This document shows, in pieces, positions 48,601 to 61,100 of a stretch of DNA of 64,000 nt. A program made the translations under genes and the position numbers. Each line of letters begins with the position of its first letter. Position 1 is the stretch's first letter. The stretch is taken from assembly GCF_028389875.1 (NCBI RefSeq), contig NC_084668.1:19301993-19365992 (forward strand). The letters run 5' to 3'. The stretch comes from Rhea pennata (lineage: Eukaryota; Chordata; Aves; Rheiformes; Rheidae). Below the pieces are notes generated by a model, which did no database searches, had not been told where the DNA came from, and saw nothing but the letters and a program-made list of their open reading frames with translations.

Positions 48601-49829
48601 ATCGTGCCTGCAGCTGCTTGTCTTCCAGAGGTATGCTACAGCATTTTGCTCTCAGTGGAGTTTTCTTCAGTTAGAGGCTTCTTTTGCAGTAGATGGAGTT
48701 GCACTGCTGCGATCGTGTGAAGAGGTAACAAAGGTCACTGCCTCTAGGAAAGGGAGGATGCTTCCCAGTCAACTGCAAGTGGCAGAAATCATTTCTGAAT
48801 GGTATTATAAGGTTTCTAAAAAATTCCTCCAACTATAACAGGATTTTAAATGAAATCAAGGCAATTTATTTTAGGTGAGCAAAAGAAACAACAGACTTAG
48901 GAAAGAAATTGTATGCTGCAGTGTCTATAGAAGAGTGTACTATAAAAACCGTGACTAGTCTGGCTTCTATTTATCAGAAAGAACAAGAGCAACTGTCTGC
49001 TATGGATTTGATTAGATTTTTCAGATATGACTCTTACCCAAAATTGAGTCTGAGGTTTTTAAAAATTTTCTGCCTTCAGATTCGAGACAAAAAAAGCTTA
49101 AAATGCATTGCCTTTTAAATTCAACCCCTAAATACTGAACCATCAAACCACAAACATTTCATATAATCCAAGTTATTGATATTTCAAAACATAAGCACAT
49201 AGATTTATGAAAAAACTCATCTCAACTGATTTCTCAAGTAATTTGCACACATATATTGTAAGAACCAAAATTCCAGTTTCTGCTTCACTATATGAACTAA
49301 ATCAGGATTTAACGCTCCATACTTCTTTGATATCTAAGTGTCCCAAATTCCTAAAATATTAGGAATTCTAGTTTATGTTTGAAAGCTGATGTTTGGAAAG
49401 TTTTAAAAGTTGATGTTAAGTAAATGAAAGAAGATAAATTATGTTCCCTTTTATGAAGTCATTCATCTATTGCCTTCTCTGAGGAAATCCAGTAACAGTA
49501 TTTACAAGTATTTTAGATGGCTTAATTAGTATGCATATTTCACTTCCTCCTTTTGGTGAGCAATTTTATAGCAACAGTTCTGAACTTAATTTCCTGGAGT
49601 GCTACAGACAGCAATGATAAAAACATGCAGACATACTACAAGTCAACTCAGATGCTCAAGCTGACTGCCAGCAGGGTGATTTCACATACCATCATCTCCA
49701 CATTCCTAGACTTTAAGTTCCTTGAAGTGACTTGTTACCCTTCTGAGAACTAGGACTCCCCCATAGTTTCTCCTCTTCCCTTGTTCTCTGCAGCTGCAAA
49801 AGCCAGGACCTAGTTATATCTCCAGGCCC

Positions 49830-50310
49830 ATGTAAGTCACACTTCACATCACAAAAGCTCCAGGTGTCCACAAGGTGAGCAAGAGAGGGTTAGGTACCAC
49901 CAGAGAGAGACACTCAAGGTTCACAAGGGGTTAAACAGGGTAGGTTTAATAAAGGACTTGCACTACAAGTTGCATGGGGAGCCCAGGGAGCTATGAGGAG
50001 GAGTCACTGATGGGAGGCTGCTGGAGGCGCAGGTTGGACTCCCAGGCAAGACTCAACTCGTCTTTCTAGGGGCCCCTTGAATCTCCTAGAACTCTTTCCT
50101 TATTTCAGCTGCACTAACCTTGAGCAGCTATTGCTCAGGAGCAGCAGACGTTGACGAAACGGAATGTGCATGCCTGGCCTGGATGGGAACGTGGTCAGCG
50201 TGTATTTTCACATGCTGGGCCTTCTACCACCTACTCTGCCAGCCACTGACTCCTTGCCAGGTCTTCTGCAGGCGTTACCAGTATACTCCCCCCCCTCACT
50301 GACAGAAACA
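49830..50310. other. Unassigned GC-shifted block, possible LTR or other insertion
   Basis: Base composition rises sharply compared with both flanks, beginning near TGTAAGTCACACTTCACATC and ending near CCCCCCCTCACTGACA. An AATAAA lies at about 49955. A solo LTR is one explanation, but I recognise no family and see no clear target-site duplication. Confidence 0.3.
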
Positions 50311-52038
50311 TGGTATCAGTGCCACTAGTATGTGGACAAAGTTCAGACATGCCTTTCTGGTATTAGCTTAACTAACAGTTAAGGTATGCAACTGGCTAAA
50401 TCATAGTGAATACATGTGTGTCTATAGTAAATTATAACATGTATGTATATGGAATTAATCAGCCCAGAACAAGGAGCATGACGTGTTTTCCCAGAGTCTT
50501 AAATTTGACAGCCATGATGACGGTCACTGCTAGAGGTTGTCCTGTGCTGATTCTTTGGACTTTACATCATGTAATACTTCAAGTAGGCTCTTTATCTTTT
50601 AGGTGTTGAGTTCGATGTGCTCACCGTAGTTCTATCGGTGTCCTGCTGACGTCAGCGTACAAGGCTGGGATGGGGAATAGCATTGCTGTAGCTCTGCTAG
50701 GCATATTCATCAGGTCACAGTTCTCTGGGCTGGAGTCTCCTAGAGGGGACACAGACTGGGACACTTTCCCCTTGGATTAGTACCTCCCTTTAGGCTTTGA
50801 TTACCTTTTTGCAGGTGACACGTTTCAAAGATTTTTTTGTACTAGAAGTGATATGCATTCCAGACTTTGGTAATTTTTGCTTTTAGATCTGATTCAAAGT
50901 GAACAGTGTCTGTAATTAATTTACATTGATCTTGATGCTGTCTAGGTTTCATCCAGAATAATACTTAGAACATGTTTAGTTATAGAGGTGTCACGCGAAT
51001 ATATACAGTGCTTTCACTCTGGCTTATATAACTGTATTTATACATTGTTGTTTTTGTTTCCTATCTTTTACGTCATTTCTGTTTTACTTTCATTTCATTC
51101 TTTCCTTTCTGCTTATATGAGGTTTCATTCTTGTCAGTTTCATTCTTGTCTCCTGCAATCACTTTTTAATGTCAGCTTTATGCAAGACTTCTGAAAGTCT
51201 CACTGCGTTTTTTTTTTTCTCATTTACTTTCTTTGTCTCTATCACTTTATTTGTTTGACAGGTGTTTGTTGTAAGGCCTGAGGTCTGCAGGATTTACTTG
51301 GGTGCAGCTTATGTAGATAAGCAGGTTACATGTCCACCTTGTTTCCCACATTGTATATGTAGCAGTGGTAAATCAGGTCCTGTGTTATTTATGGCAGAAC
51401 AATGCTTTACAAGTATTAGAGACATTTGTAATTTATTTGGATTTAGAGAAAAAAATAATGCTGGTTGGTGCCATTGCAACTACTGCTAGGTTGAACACAT
51501 GATGGCTGAGTTCCTACTCTATGAAGGAACTATTTTGAATCTCTTGCTATCTTCCAGCTGAATGCTCATGTTCCTCACAACGTAAGAGGAATAAGACCTC
51601 TGAGACCTTTCTCCCTTTCAGATTTGGCTGAAATTAGTCACGAGGTTCATAAGCAGGGACGCTAGCAGAGAGAGACGGGAATGACACAAGGCTCTTTTAC
51701 TGGCAACTCAGCAAAGCTGGCGCAGCAGAGCCAGTTCCTAACCCAGCACGGAAATCCCCTGCTCGTTGTTCTCTGACCGCATTGTAACATCTTCCTTGCC
51801 AGCCAAGTAAAAGTCCACACCCACAGCTGACGGGACCACTCAAACGCCAGTGGGAAAACAGCAGAACGCGGGAGAGGCCGGAGGCGCCTTTTCCGGCCGC
51901 GCCGACAGCGGCAGCACCCGCAAACACGCCCTAGCGCCGGCGCCGCCTCGGGCCCGCCCCCAGCGGCCGCCGCAGCCACGCGGCGCCGCCCCTCGGCTCG
52001 CGGGCTCGCCGGCGAGGGGCGGGGCTCCCTCCCGCTGG

Positions 52039-52043
52039 CCAAT
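52039..52043 (+). promoter_or_regulatory. CCAAT box of GCA
   Basis: GGCCAATAGC lies about 75 bp upstream of the GCA start codon, an NF-Y-type site in a TATA-less promoter. Confidence 0.55.
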
Positions 52044-52073
52044 AGCAGGGCGCTCGGCGGGCCGCGCCGCGGC

Positions 52074-52086
52074 GTTGCTGGGTGAC
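52074..52086 (-). promoter_or_regulatory. X-box (RFX-type) motif in GCA promoter
   Basis: The minus strand reads GTCACCCAGCAAC, a full match to the X-box consensus GTNRCC-N(0-3)-RGYAAC with a one-base spacer. It lies 30 bp upstream of the start codon. Confidence 0.6.
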
Positions 52087-52115
52087 GGCGGGCTCTGGGT
52101 GTTGCGGCTGCCGCC

Positions 52116-52139
52116 ATGGCCTACCCGGGCTTCGGAGGG
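52116..52139 (+). CDS. GCA: GCA exon 1 (coding part)
   Basis: Twenty-four coding bases, MAYPGFGG, then donor GTGAGC. The Kozak context is GCCGCCATGG. The leader start is unknown, probably near 52085-52100. Confidence 0.93.
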
Positions 52140-55100
52140 GTGAGCGCGGGCGGCGGCGGCCCGCGAGGGCGCGGCTCGGCGGCCCTGACAAGGCGACTCC
52201 CTCTTCTGCGCCAGCCTTGGGGCCGGGGGCGGGGCCGGGCTGGGCTGGGCTGGGCTGGGCTGGGCTGGGCTCTCCCTCGCCGGCTCCGCGCAGCGCCTGC
52301 CCGCGGGGAGCCTGGCGCGTCCGCTCTCTCCCTCCTCTCCGCCTGCCCTTCCCTGCCGCGCCCACTGGGGCAGCGTGGGCCGGAGGGAGATGTTTCTTCC
52401 CGGGGCTGCCCACTGCACCGGCCCGCCCGGTTGGGCTCGGGGGAAGCGGCGGTGTCTGGGGCGGTTGCGGCGTGGCTGCTGGCGGCGCTCTCCGGGCCCT
52501 GCGCGCGACGCGAGTGCGCGGCAGAGGAGGCCTTGCCCAGAGGGCAGAGCAGGCGTGTGGGCTAAATGCACTGCGCGTGTAAAGGTCTCTTGCAGCTGCT
52601 TACACAGAGGGGCCCCATGGAAGACCGTGGTCGGTGCTTAAACACTGCCAAGGTCTTGACACGAAGCCACTGGAAATAGAACTTTGAGCTGGGCCTTGCC
52701 CGTGTGCAAATACAGTTGCATCATGTTTGGTGTTTCTTGTGTGCAGTTGGGTCCTGCAGTGGTCATAGACACTAAACTATTTTTGCTAAAAATAACATCC
52801 TAGGGAGATAGTACTACTGGAAATACTATAACTGGTCATTTAGTTAGGTCATAAAGAAAAAATATGGTAGTAGTAGTATAATAGTAACCTTTTTTTTTTT
52901 CTTAGAATTTTTCTTTGGTAATTACATGCAACCAAAAGAATGTAAAACTGTTCTTGGAATTGTGCCATTTTATTTTATTTTTTGTTCACTGAATATTTTC
53001 AAAACTGCTTTTGGAGGAGATAATTTAACAGTATATTCAGGTATATGGCTGAGTCTGAAGTTGATTTACTTTTTTACAATAAGGTGTGCAACAGGTAACT
53101 CTTAATCATGCATAAAGTACATTTTCATTGTGAAATAGAAGTATTTCAGCTTATTAATATGAAGGTACTGATTTCTTTTATTTATTTGTTTTTTTACAAA
53201 AGTATGGAGGTTACAGTGGTCAGATGCCTGGAATGCCAATGGCAATAGGACAGCCAATGGCAGGAGTGGTACCAAATATGCCTTATGGTGCATACTCTGG
53301 ATATTCTGCATATTCTGGTACTTACTCTGCTGCTGCAGACCCCATGTGGACTTACTTCAGTGCAATTGCTGGACAGGTAAGATAATATAAACAATATAAT
53401 TAAATAAGCAGCTGTCAAAGCACCCGTAGTAAAATTTTGGTTTGTGTTTTTTATTGAAAAGTAATACCTTAGCATAATGTTCTCAGTAAGAATCATTCAT
53501 CTTCAGGTAAAGTGTAATATTCAACAATAATTGTAATTATAGTTGGCACTAGAGTTTACAGTAATACAGACTTGATAGACATTAATAAGCTAAAACTTAT
53601 CAAAATATATTGGCAGTTCACCTTCAGATTCTTGCTGCATTCTTGAAATAATATTTCTTCTTTAGAATCTCTGTACTGTATTATACACATCAGTATCATA
53701 GTTCTGTATCCAAATAGCAGAACCTTAAAATGCAATTCTAAAATTCTTAGGCTAGAAATTCAATTAACTTTGTTCTGTACTGCATACAGAAATTAGGTAG
53801 GAAAGTATAATGTGAGAATATGACTTCCCAGGTTAGCAGCCCAAGGAACTAGAGTCTCCAAAATGGATGCTGCTTGAAGCGTCAGGTATTTTTTTTGGCA
53901 TAAGGTCCTATATCTAACATTTATGTTCTTTAAAATTGCACAATTTTTGGAATGGAGGGTGGGCTAATGAATGTCATGCGACTAGACAGGATAGGATGTG
54001 CTAGCTTTGAAAAGCTATATGTTGTTTAAAAAAGGTATTAAATACTGCAGATGTTTTTATAATGTTGCTAACAGATAGTGATAACAGTCCTTGTACGCCA
54101 AGAATCTGTATTAGCATTCGTTGTGGCTTTGAAATTGCAATGCTCTTATTAACATTCCAATGCTGCATGATAAAAGGAGTAATAGGGAGTTCGGTAGTTT
54201 AGAATGGGGGAAAAAGACCAATGGGGGTTGGCAAGGATTCACAGAGGTCATGTGCACAGCCCCACAGGTTACTAGATGGTTCTGGGTTTTGTGGTGCCAA
54301 TATGCACCTTCTCAAGAGCATGGATCTGCAGAAGCAATGTATTTGAAGATCTCCAGTTACAGGTGAGTGACCTTCTTTTTTAGATTAGAAGGGCTGCTTT
54401 TTTTCTTTTGCCATCTTAAATTGCATAGGCTCTGGATCTCAGTACTTCTATTTACTTCTGCTTTGTGCTGCCTTGACTCTGCCTGGCTAACTACTATCTT
54501 ATTCATTTCTCAGTTGGTGTGGAACAGTGTTGTTTTCCTCCTCTCCCCTCCCCATTTTATAATGAGTTGTATCCTGCCCCTTTTTACTAACCTGTGAAAA
54601 CAGGGGCAGATAGAGGAAGGCTATTGTGCTTGTCTATTGCTACATGCGCTGCAGTTATCAGATACTCCAAATTAGTTTCTGAGAACTGGAATTTTTTTAG
54701 AACTCCTGAACAGCTAAGCTGTGCTTGTAATGCTATTTGTTTTTTCTTGAATTCCTCTCTTCCTCCTGAATGCTCAGAGTACTGTGACGTGTTGAGGATA
54801 AATGGTGCAAGTGAGGAGGGCAATGAGTGCCCTCCTCATTGTCCACCTCAGGAGGAATGGTGTCCTATCTGTGGTGTTTTTTCCTACGATTTCCTTTGAA
54901 AATAACATTTAAACTTTATTGGTTGCAGGCCAGATAGCCCTATATTTTTACAACAGAGTCGAAGACATGTCTGAACAGTTTCAGTAATGTGTATCCTCTA
55001 AAACTGATGCTGCTGAAAGTAGTAAACAAAGTATTGCTTTTTGTCTGGTTCCTGGAATAATACTAGAATTGAATCCCAAATTGCCTTCCTGGAATTACTA

Positions 55101-58100
55101 GGTTTGAGTGCCTTTTTCTCTTTTATCCTGAGATTGAGCCATATCCTGATCTTTGGGTATGAATGTGCAGCTTATTGTTAGAATGCTAGCTATTCTGGAA
55201 ACATGAAAGTTTTGTGTTTGATATTTGTGAGAAGATGATGGCACTGCCTTGGGTAGATACAACAGAGATGCTGACTGGAATTCGGTCCCTTTCCCAGTAT
55301 TGTGTTAAAACTGCAGTAAACAGCCAAAAGCGTCCTGTGGTTGCGAGAAGCACCTCAAACAGTTCTTGTAAGTCCTTCTGGCCTTTCTTAACAGGTAGAA
55401 GTGGTTGCATCTGCTTTCTTATTAGGTAACTGAATTATGGTGATGAAAGGGGGAAGTGACAAAAATAAGGTATGGCTTTTTTCCCCCTGCTTGCCCCGCA
55501 AGTGGGGAGAAGTGGAAAAACAGGCTTTTTGCCCAACGTGTATACATTATTTAACATTGCTTTATCTGAGTAGCTAGTAATGAAATGAAAAGTAGTAGCT
55601 TGCTTTTGGATTCAGGATTGTTTTATTCCACTGTCTTAATGGGAGTGATAGCTGAAAAGACAAGTGACTTAAATCTCTTCACACTCATAGCAATTTCCTC
55701 TTTCCTCTAAATTCTCGAACTGAGATGGAAGACATTTCTGTCATGGGTTACCTTATAGCAATGTTAGTTCAAATAAACTTTTCTAGCCTTTAGAAATCCT
55801 TGTTCTGTGAAGGATTAAAAAAAAAAAAAAAAAAAACTTTTTTCATGATATTGCTAAAGGAGTGCAAAATTTAATGGTAGGGGCTTTCTAGTGTGTTTTG
55901 AGGGAATATATTCAAAAAAAGATGAAAATAAAATTTGCACATCCATGTGCTGTTTAAACTTGTATTGTTTGTAAAACAGTAAAACAGTGGCAAAAAAGCC
56001 AACTTTGTGTAATGCTGAAAGAGTAAAATGGGGAGATTTCATAATGGTGACATTGCTCTTTACATCTTATCAAGGAATTTGGTTTAGCTGTCAATAAGCC
56101 ATGTTGTTGTCCACTAGTAGTTACATGAGATGTGCTTCATTTTGAAGTTCTGACAGTAATACGATAGCTAAGGCTTTTTAGTGTGTGTATTTTTTTTTTT
56201 TTTAATTTTTCTTTCACTCTAACTTTCACGACTGTCCTATGAAAGTTTTTGAGGCCAAGACAAGTCTCAGTCTGAAGGCATGATCTCTCCACGGTTTCAG
56301 GCTCATCAGATGAGGTTGTTTTGCTCTGTGGAACACAGAAAATTTAGTGTCCGTTTGCTCCCTCATTAAGAGTGTCTTGCTTCCTTCACCAATGAGTGTT
56401 GGCAGAATTTACAGTTTCTGTATGCAAGTCTTCATCATCCTTGTCAAAATCAATGATATACCCCCACCTCTCTACTGGAACTCCTATTAAGCTGTGAGTT
56501 ACTGGTGTGTGCCATTTCATGTCTGTTTTTAAGTGTAGTATCTTTTTTTGCCACACAACAAAACCTTTATGCTTGTATGGTGTTTCTTCCTTGCATGAAT
56601 GTATTTGTGTAACGCAGTATGAGTGAAGTGATAGAAATTTGCTTTTTTTGTGGACCCTTTAAAAAAAATTAACTAAGCACTTTTTGGTTTTGTAGCTGAT
56701 TCTTTCTTAAATATAATACTATAGTAAATTTAGTTTTTTGTAGGGGGAATACAGATTCACTCCTGAAGTATGAGGCACATAATCACAATCTGTCATCTAC
56801 CTTGTAGCAAGACCAGTGGGGTGATGGAAGCGCTGGCCTTGGCTCTCAAAGAACTGAGCAGGTAGTTCTGAAATTCACAGAAGTATGGGAATTTAATTGC
56901 ATTCTGTGAGAAGGATGAAATATCTCTGAATCTCATTGTACTTACAGGTTGTCTTTAAGATTCAGAAGCGTAACCTCGTTACAATTTAAGCTATTCAGTT
57001 CACTTTTCTCTTTTTGTGTGAGCTTATACCCATTGAAAAGTGTCCCCTTTACATTTTTGAGAGAGGCATGGTGCTGTGGGACTTTCTACTTGGGTTGAGT
57101 ATGGGAGGATCAACAGTGTGCTCACTGTTGATCTGATTTTGCACTTGAATGAGGCAAATGGTAAATGAAGAACATACTGTTTTCTGGATAGTACACAGAA
57201 TATTACTAATCCTACTTTACTAGTGCAATGGGTGAAATTTGGCTTTCTTTAACAGTTGCCTCTTCTCATACTTTTCAAAAATGAAGGTGTTTTCTCTGCT
57301 CCCTGGTGACATGCAGTTTGTAAGCAAGTTACCTTTAGTAAGAATAAAGTTAGTATCACTGAGGAATTTGTGTGGGTCTGCTGTCTTCCTGGCCTTACTT
57401 GCATAGTCCTGAAAAGATAATGTGGGAAGGATGAAAGTCAAGTACAAAGTCTTTGGAAGGGAAGGGAGGAGAAAATAACTTCAGTCTCTTCATGGGACAA
57501 GCTCACCAAATGTCAATCCTTCCTTTTCTAAGACTTTACCTTTTTGTATATTTTTAAAATAAATATCTTAGTGAAAACTATAGTACTAGAAAGTTTGACT
57601 TTGGTGCTACATCCCCATAATTAAAGATTTACATGAGTCAAGTGATAAAATCAAAAATTACTGGTTTTCTAAAATCTCCCTAAGAGATGAGTTCACTGAT
57701 AAATGTTGTTTTTCTTTTGTGCAGCCTCTGTCATCTATACTCATTAACCACTTCAAAATACTGTTTTTCTCAAACTAGTGCTGAGCTCCAGGGAAATGGG
57801 GTCCAGCCAGTAAGGCCTTTCTACGAATCTCTCAGAGAAGTCAGAAGATCTCAGTTTAAATTCCTCTATGTTCAGTTATAAAGAAGGTGATCTCGTATTT
57901 AGTTTATTTCATGGAATGCTGGCTTGAGTCATTTTCAGAATATCTAATATGGGTGTTCCCAGAACTTATTTTCTGATTTTGAATCTTCAGAGGACTGATC
58001 TGTATGTTTTATGATGTTTTGGTTTTCGATTGGTCTTTATATCTTGCTCTGATTTGTTATTTCACTCTATCGCTAATCAGTATTAGCAAGGAAGGGAAAC

Positions 58101-61100
58101 AAATGTTCAGGCATGGATTTTTTTGTTTGTTTTCATTGGTTTTTTTAATTTTGTTTTGTTTTTAAACATGCACCAAAAACAAGTTGGAGACTATGATGCT
58201 GAATACCAGACAGGTGCAAGAAAGGGTGCAAATAAAATAATATTGACTAACAAATGAAGTTTCTATGATTTGTAAGTCAGATGGAGAGAACGAAGGCTGA
58301 GTGCTTTCTGTTTATTGCCTTTAAAACAGCAAAATCCCAATTCACTCTGCCATGCTTGTGTGCATGTATACTGCAGGCCCTTAACTCACTAATGAAATGC
58401 AGTGTTGAACATCTCCAGTATGATTTTTGGGGAACATGAATGTTGTATTTTTCTGTAAATGACTGAATGAATAATGTCATCATTTAATGTGTTAATATTT
58501 GTCAGCTGAGCTGAATTAACTCGTGCCTTTCTGAGTCTATGTTAGTAGAGAAGTAAAATGTATTAATTTAAACAGTTATGAAGTCAGCTTTTGTGGCTTA
58601 ACTTTTGTGCATGTTAAGACTGTTTTACTTCTCAGTTGCAGCAGGCTAAATTCAGTGGCAAATAACAGTAGCTTGCTTGTGATACAGCTTCTTTGGAAGT
58701 TTTCTTTGTAAAAGCAAACAAACACTGCTTGAAACTGCACAGCAGTTACTGTTACTCAGGTTGGATTAAGAGTAACATCCCTACATTAGGCAAAGGTGTG
58801 ACAACAAATATGCAAGTGGCTTCTGAAATATCAAGAAAAGATGTAATAGGAAAAGGAAAAGTATCTTTTGATTATTTCAAAATGAGGATGCTAATGATCT
58901 AGAAGGCATCTTGATATTAAGTACTTAAAATGATATAAAGTATCTTATTCAGCAAGTTGATCAAAATTTTTGTTCATATGTAAATTCTACATTAGAAAAT
59001 ACCTTACTAGTGCTCTGAGTGTGTTCAGGGGATGTTTAATTATCCATTTACCTTCTCACTTCTGTTAGTAAAGCAGAGATTTCTACTTAACACTTCTGAT
59101 TTAGATCAGGTGCTCTTTTGTTATAGTAACTTCTTAATGATGTAAGAATGTTTAGATGTCAGTACAGGTATCTAATGCATTAATAATCACAGGTAGTTTT
59201 TGTAAGTTAAGTGTGTTGTCAGTTGTGACAAGTGTATGCATTTGTTCCACAGGATGGAAAAGTGGATGCTGAAGAACTACAGAGATGTCTACTGCAATCT
59301 GGAATCAGTGGGACCTATTCTCGTAAGATAATGAATGTTATGCTGTGGCAGAATGGTTGTCTTTTATTTCTGAGTACTGCTTTTATGGATATTATTTCTG
59401 TTCTTACTTTGTTCCTTGTCAAGGAGGAGACTTCTTTGGCTTCTTTCTTTTACTCAGTGATGTCTGGTAGTGTTGGCATTTCATTCATTTCACTGCTAGT
59501 TCTGAAGATCAGCATATATGCTAGCACATCTATACAGGCTTTCAGTGCATGTTCTTCTAATTATTTTCGTCAGCTCAGCAAGAAGAGCAGAATACATTTT
59601 CTGCTCAAAGATTTTTCCTATGTTTAATTGGATAACACGTGCAAAAAACAGGCTCGTCTTCCAAACTAGCTCAGAACGCTGATCAGAGTCTTTGGTGTTT
59701 TATAGTGATTCTAACTTTTGTAGGTACGTCTGCTTCTTGAGATACATTTCTAATAATGATCTTATGGTTCTTAATATTATATTTGACAAGTATAGATTAG
59801 TATTAGATTTTCACCACTGCCTTGCTGACTTTCTTCTGTGGTACAAAGTTGAGAAGACTGAGGGTTTTTATGCCTCACCTATTTCTGTCACATTTGAAAA
59901 TTAAATAATGGTAGGAACAGCACTCCTCCAAGAGAAGTTAATTTATCAGTTAATTTATCTGTAGTGGTCCTACTAAAAATTTTGGAGTGTTTTTAGGATT
60001 CTTCTACCTGACTTTTTCTTGCTTCCAAAAATATGAATTCATAGTCATTGTTATTGCTGAAACTAAGTATGAAAAATGATACCAATGATAAACATTTTTT
60101 TTAAATTATTTTAATTACCCTTTCAGCATTCACTCTGGAAACTTGCAGAGTTATGATATCCATGCTGGATGTATCCTTATATATACACCTATTAAGACTT
60201 TAGTGGAGTTTTGGTATCGCCTTGAACCTGATATGGAAAAACTTGAATTTTAAATTACCTAAACTTGTACTTTTGAATACTGGTTTTGTTTGCACGTTTG
60301 CAGTGAGGTGTAAATATTAGTTGTAGAGGTGTATCATCTTTAACCACACTGTTTTGTTTGACTTGCATGCCTTGTATTTTGTAACTTTACAGAGTGTCCT
60401 CATTCTTGTTAAACTGACCAAATTTTTGCATAAGTTATTCTTATTAACTGAACTAAACAGAGAGATTATACAGGAAAAATGGGATTTAATGAATTTAAAG
60501 AACTCTGGGCAGCTATCAATGCCTGGAAGCAAAACTTCATGATAATTGATAGAGATCAAAGTGGGACTGTGGAACTTCATGAATTAACTCAAGTCATTGC
60601 AGCTATGGGTAAGCAAGCATGGAGGTTTTTTCATAATCTTTACTTTCCATTTTTATACAGTTTATTTTAATAGTAAGATAAATGACAGATTATAACAATT
60701 TAAAATACTGGAAATATGATCAGATTTCATGGCCGAGAGTTGTATTGTTGCTTAGATTTCGTGTATGGTCTCTGAATTGCACACTATCCAATTAGGTTAG
60801 AGAGAAGGGAGAACTCCACAATTTTACTACTGGGTTTTGTAGGGAATTATATTTTCAAGTGGGGAGATGGATTGTGTAAGGAATAAGAGCTCAAGCTTCC
60901 TTTTAAATAACTACTATATGCGAGATTGAATGTGTTATTCCCTTTAATGACAAAGTCTTAAATGAAACTTTTAGTCTTTTTCTTTTTTTTGGGGGGGGGG
61001 GGGAGGCGAGGAGGTATTAGCCCTTCCAGAAAAAAAAATTGAGAGATGAGACCTTGTCTGAGTGTATTATCCTTAGACAGCAGGTGGATGATTGAAGTAC

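Larger units (their letters stand above)
47330..51860. other. IFIH1-GCA intergenic region
   Basis: The interval between two outward-facing promoters (IFIH1 minus, GCA plus) holds a CR1 3' end at about 48180-48600 and a GC-shifted block at about 49830-50310. No other gene was recognised. Confidence 0.75.
51870..52570. promoter_or_regulatory. CpG island at the GCA promoter
   Basis: Dense CpG sequence extends from the upstream region through exon 1 into intron 1. Long open frames here on both strands are caused by the GC-rich composition. Confidence 0.85.
53377..59252 (+). other. GCA intron 2 (long)
   Basis: A 5.9-kb intron containing an A20 run at 55817-55836 and a perfect 11-bp inverted repeat at 57108-57133. 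No exon or named repeat was recognised. Confidence 0.8.

Noticed and set aside
51840-52571. Long open frames (up to 243 codons) on the minus strand and others on the plus strand over the GCA CpG island
   Set aside because: They overlap the GCA promoter and exon 1, consist of Ala/Arg/Pro/Gly-rich low-complexity sequence, and are expected in GC-rich DNA where stops are rare.
59232-59627. 131-codon frame starting over GCA exon 3
   Set aside because: Only the first 30 codons include the real exon. A good donor at 59323 and the matching exon 4 show that the rest is intron.
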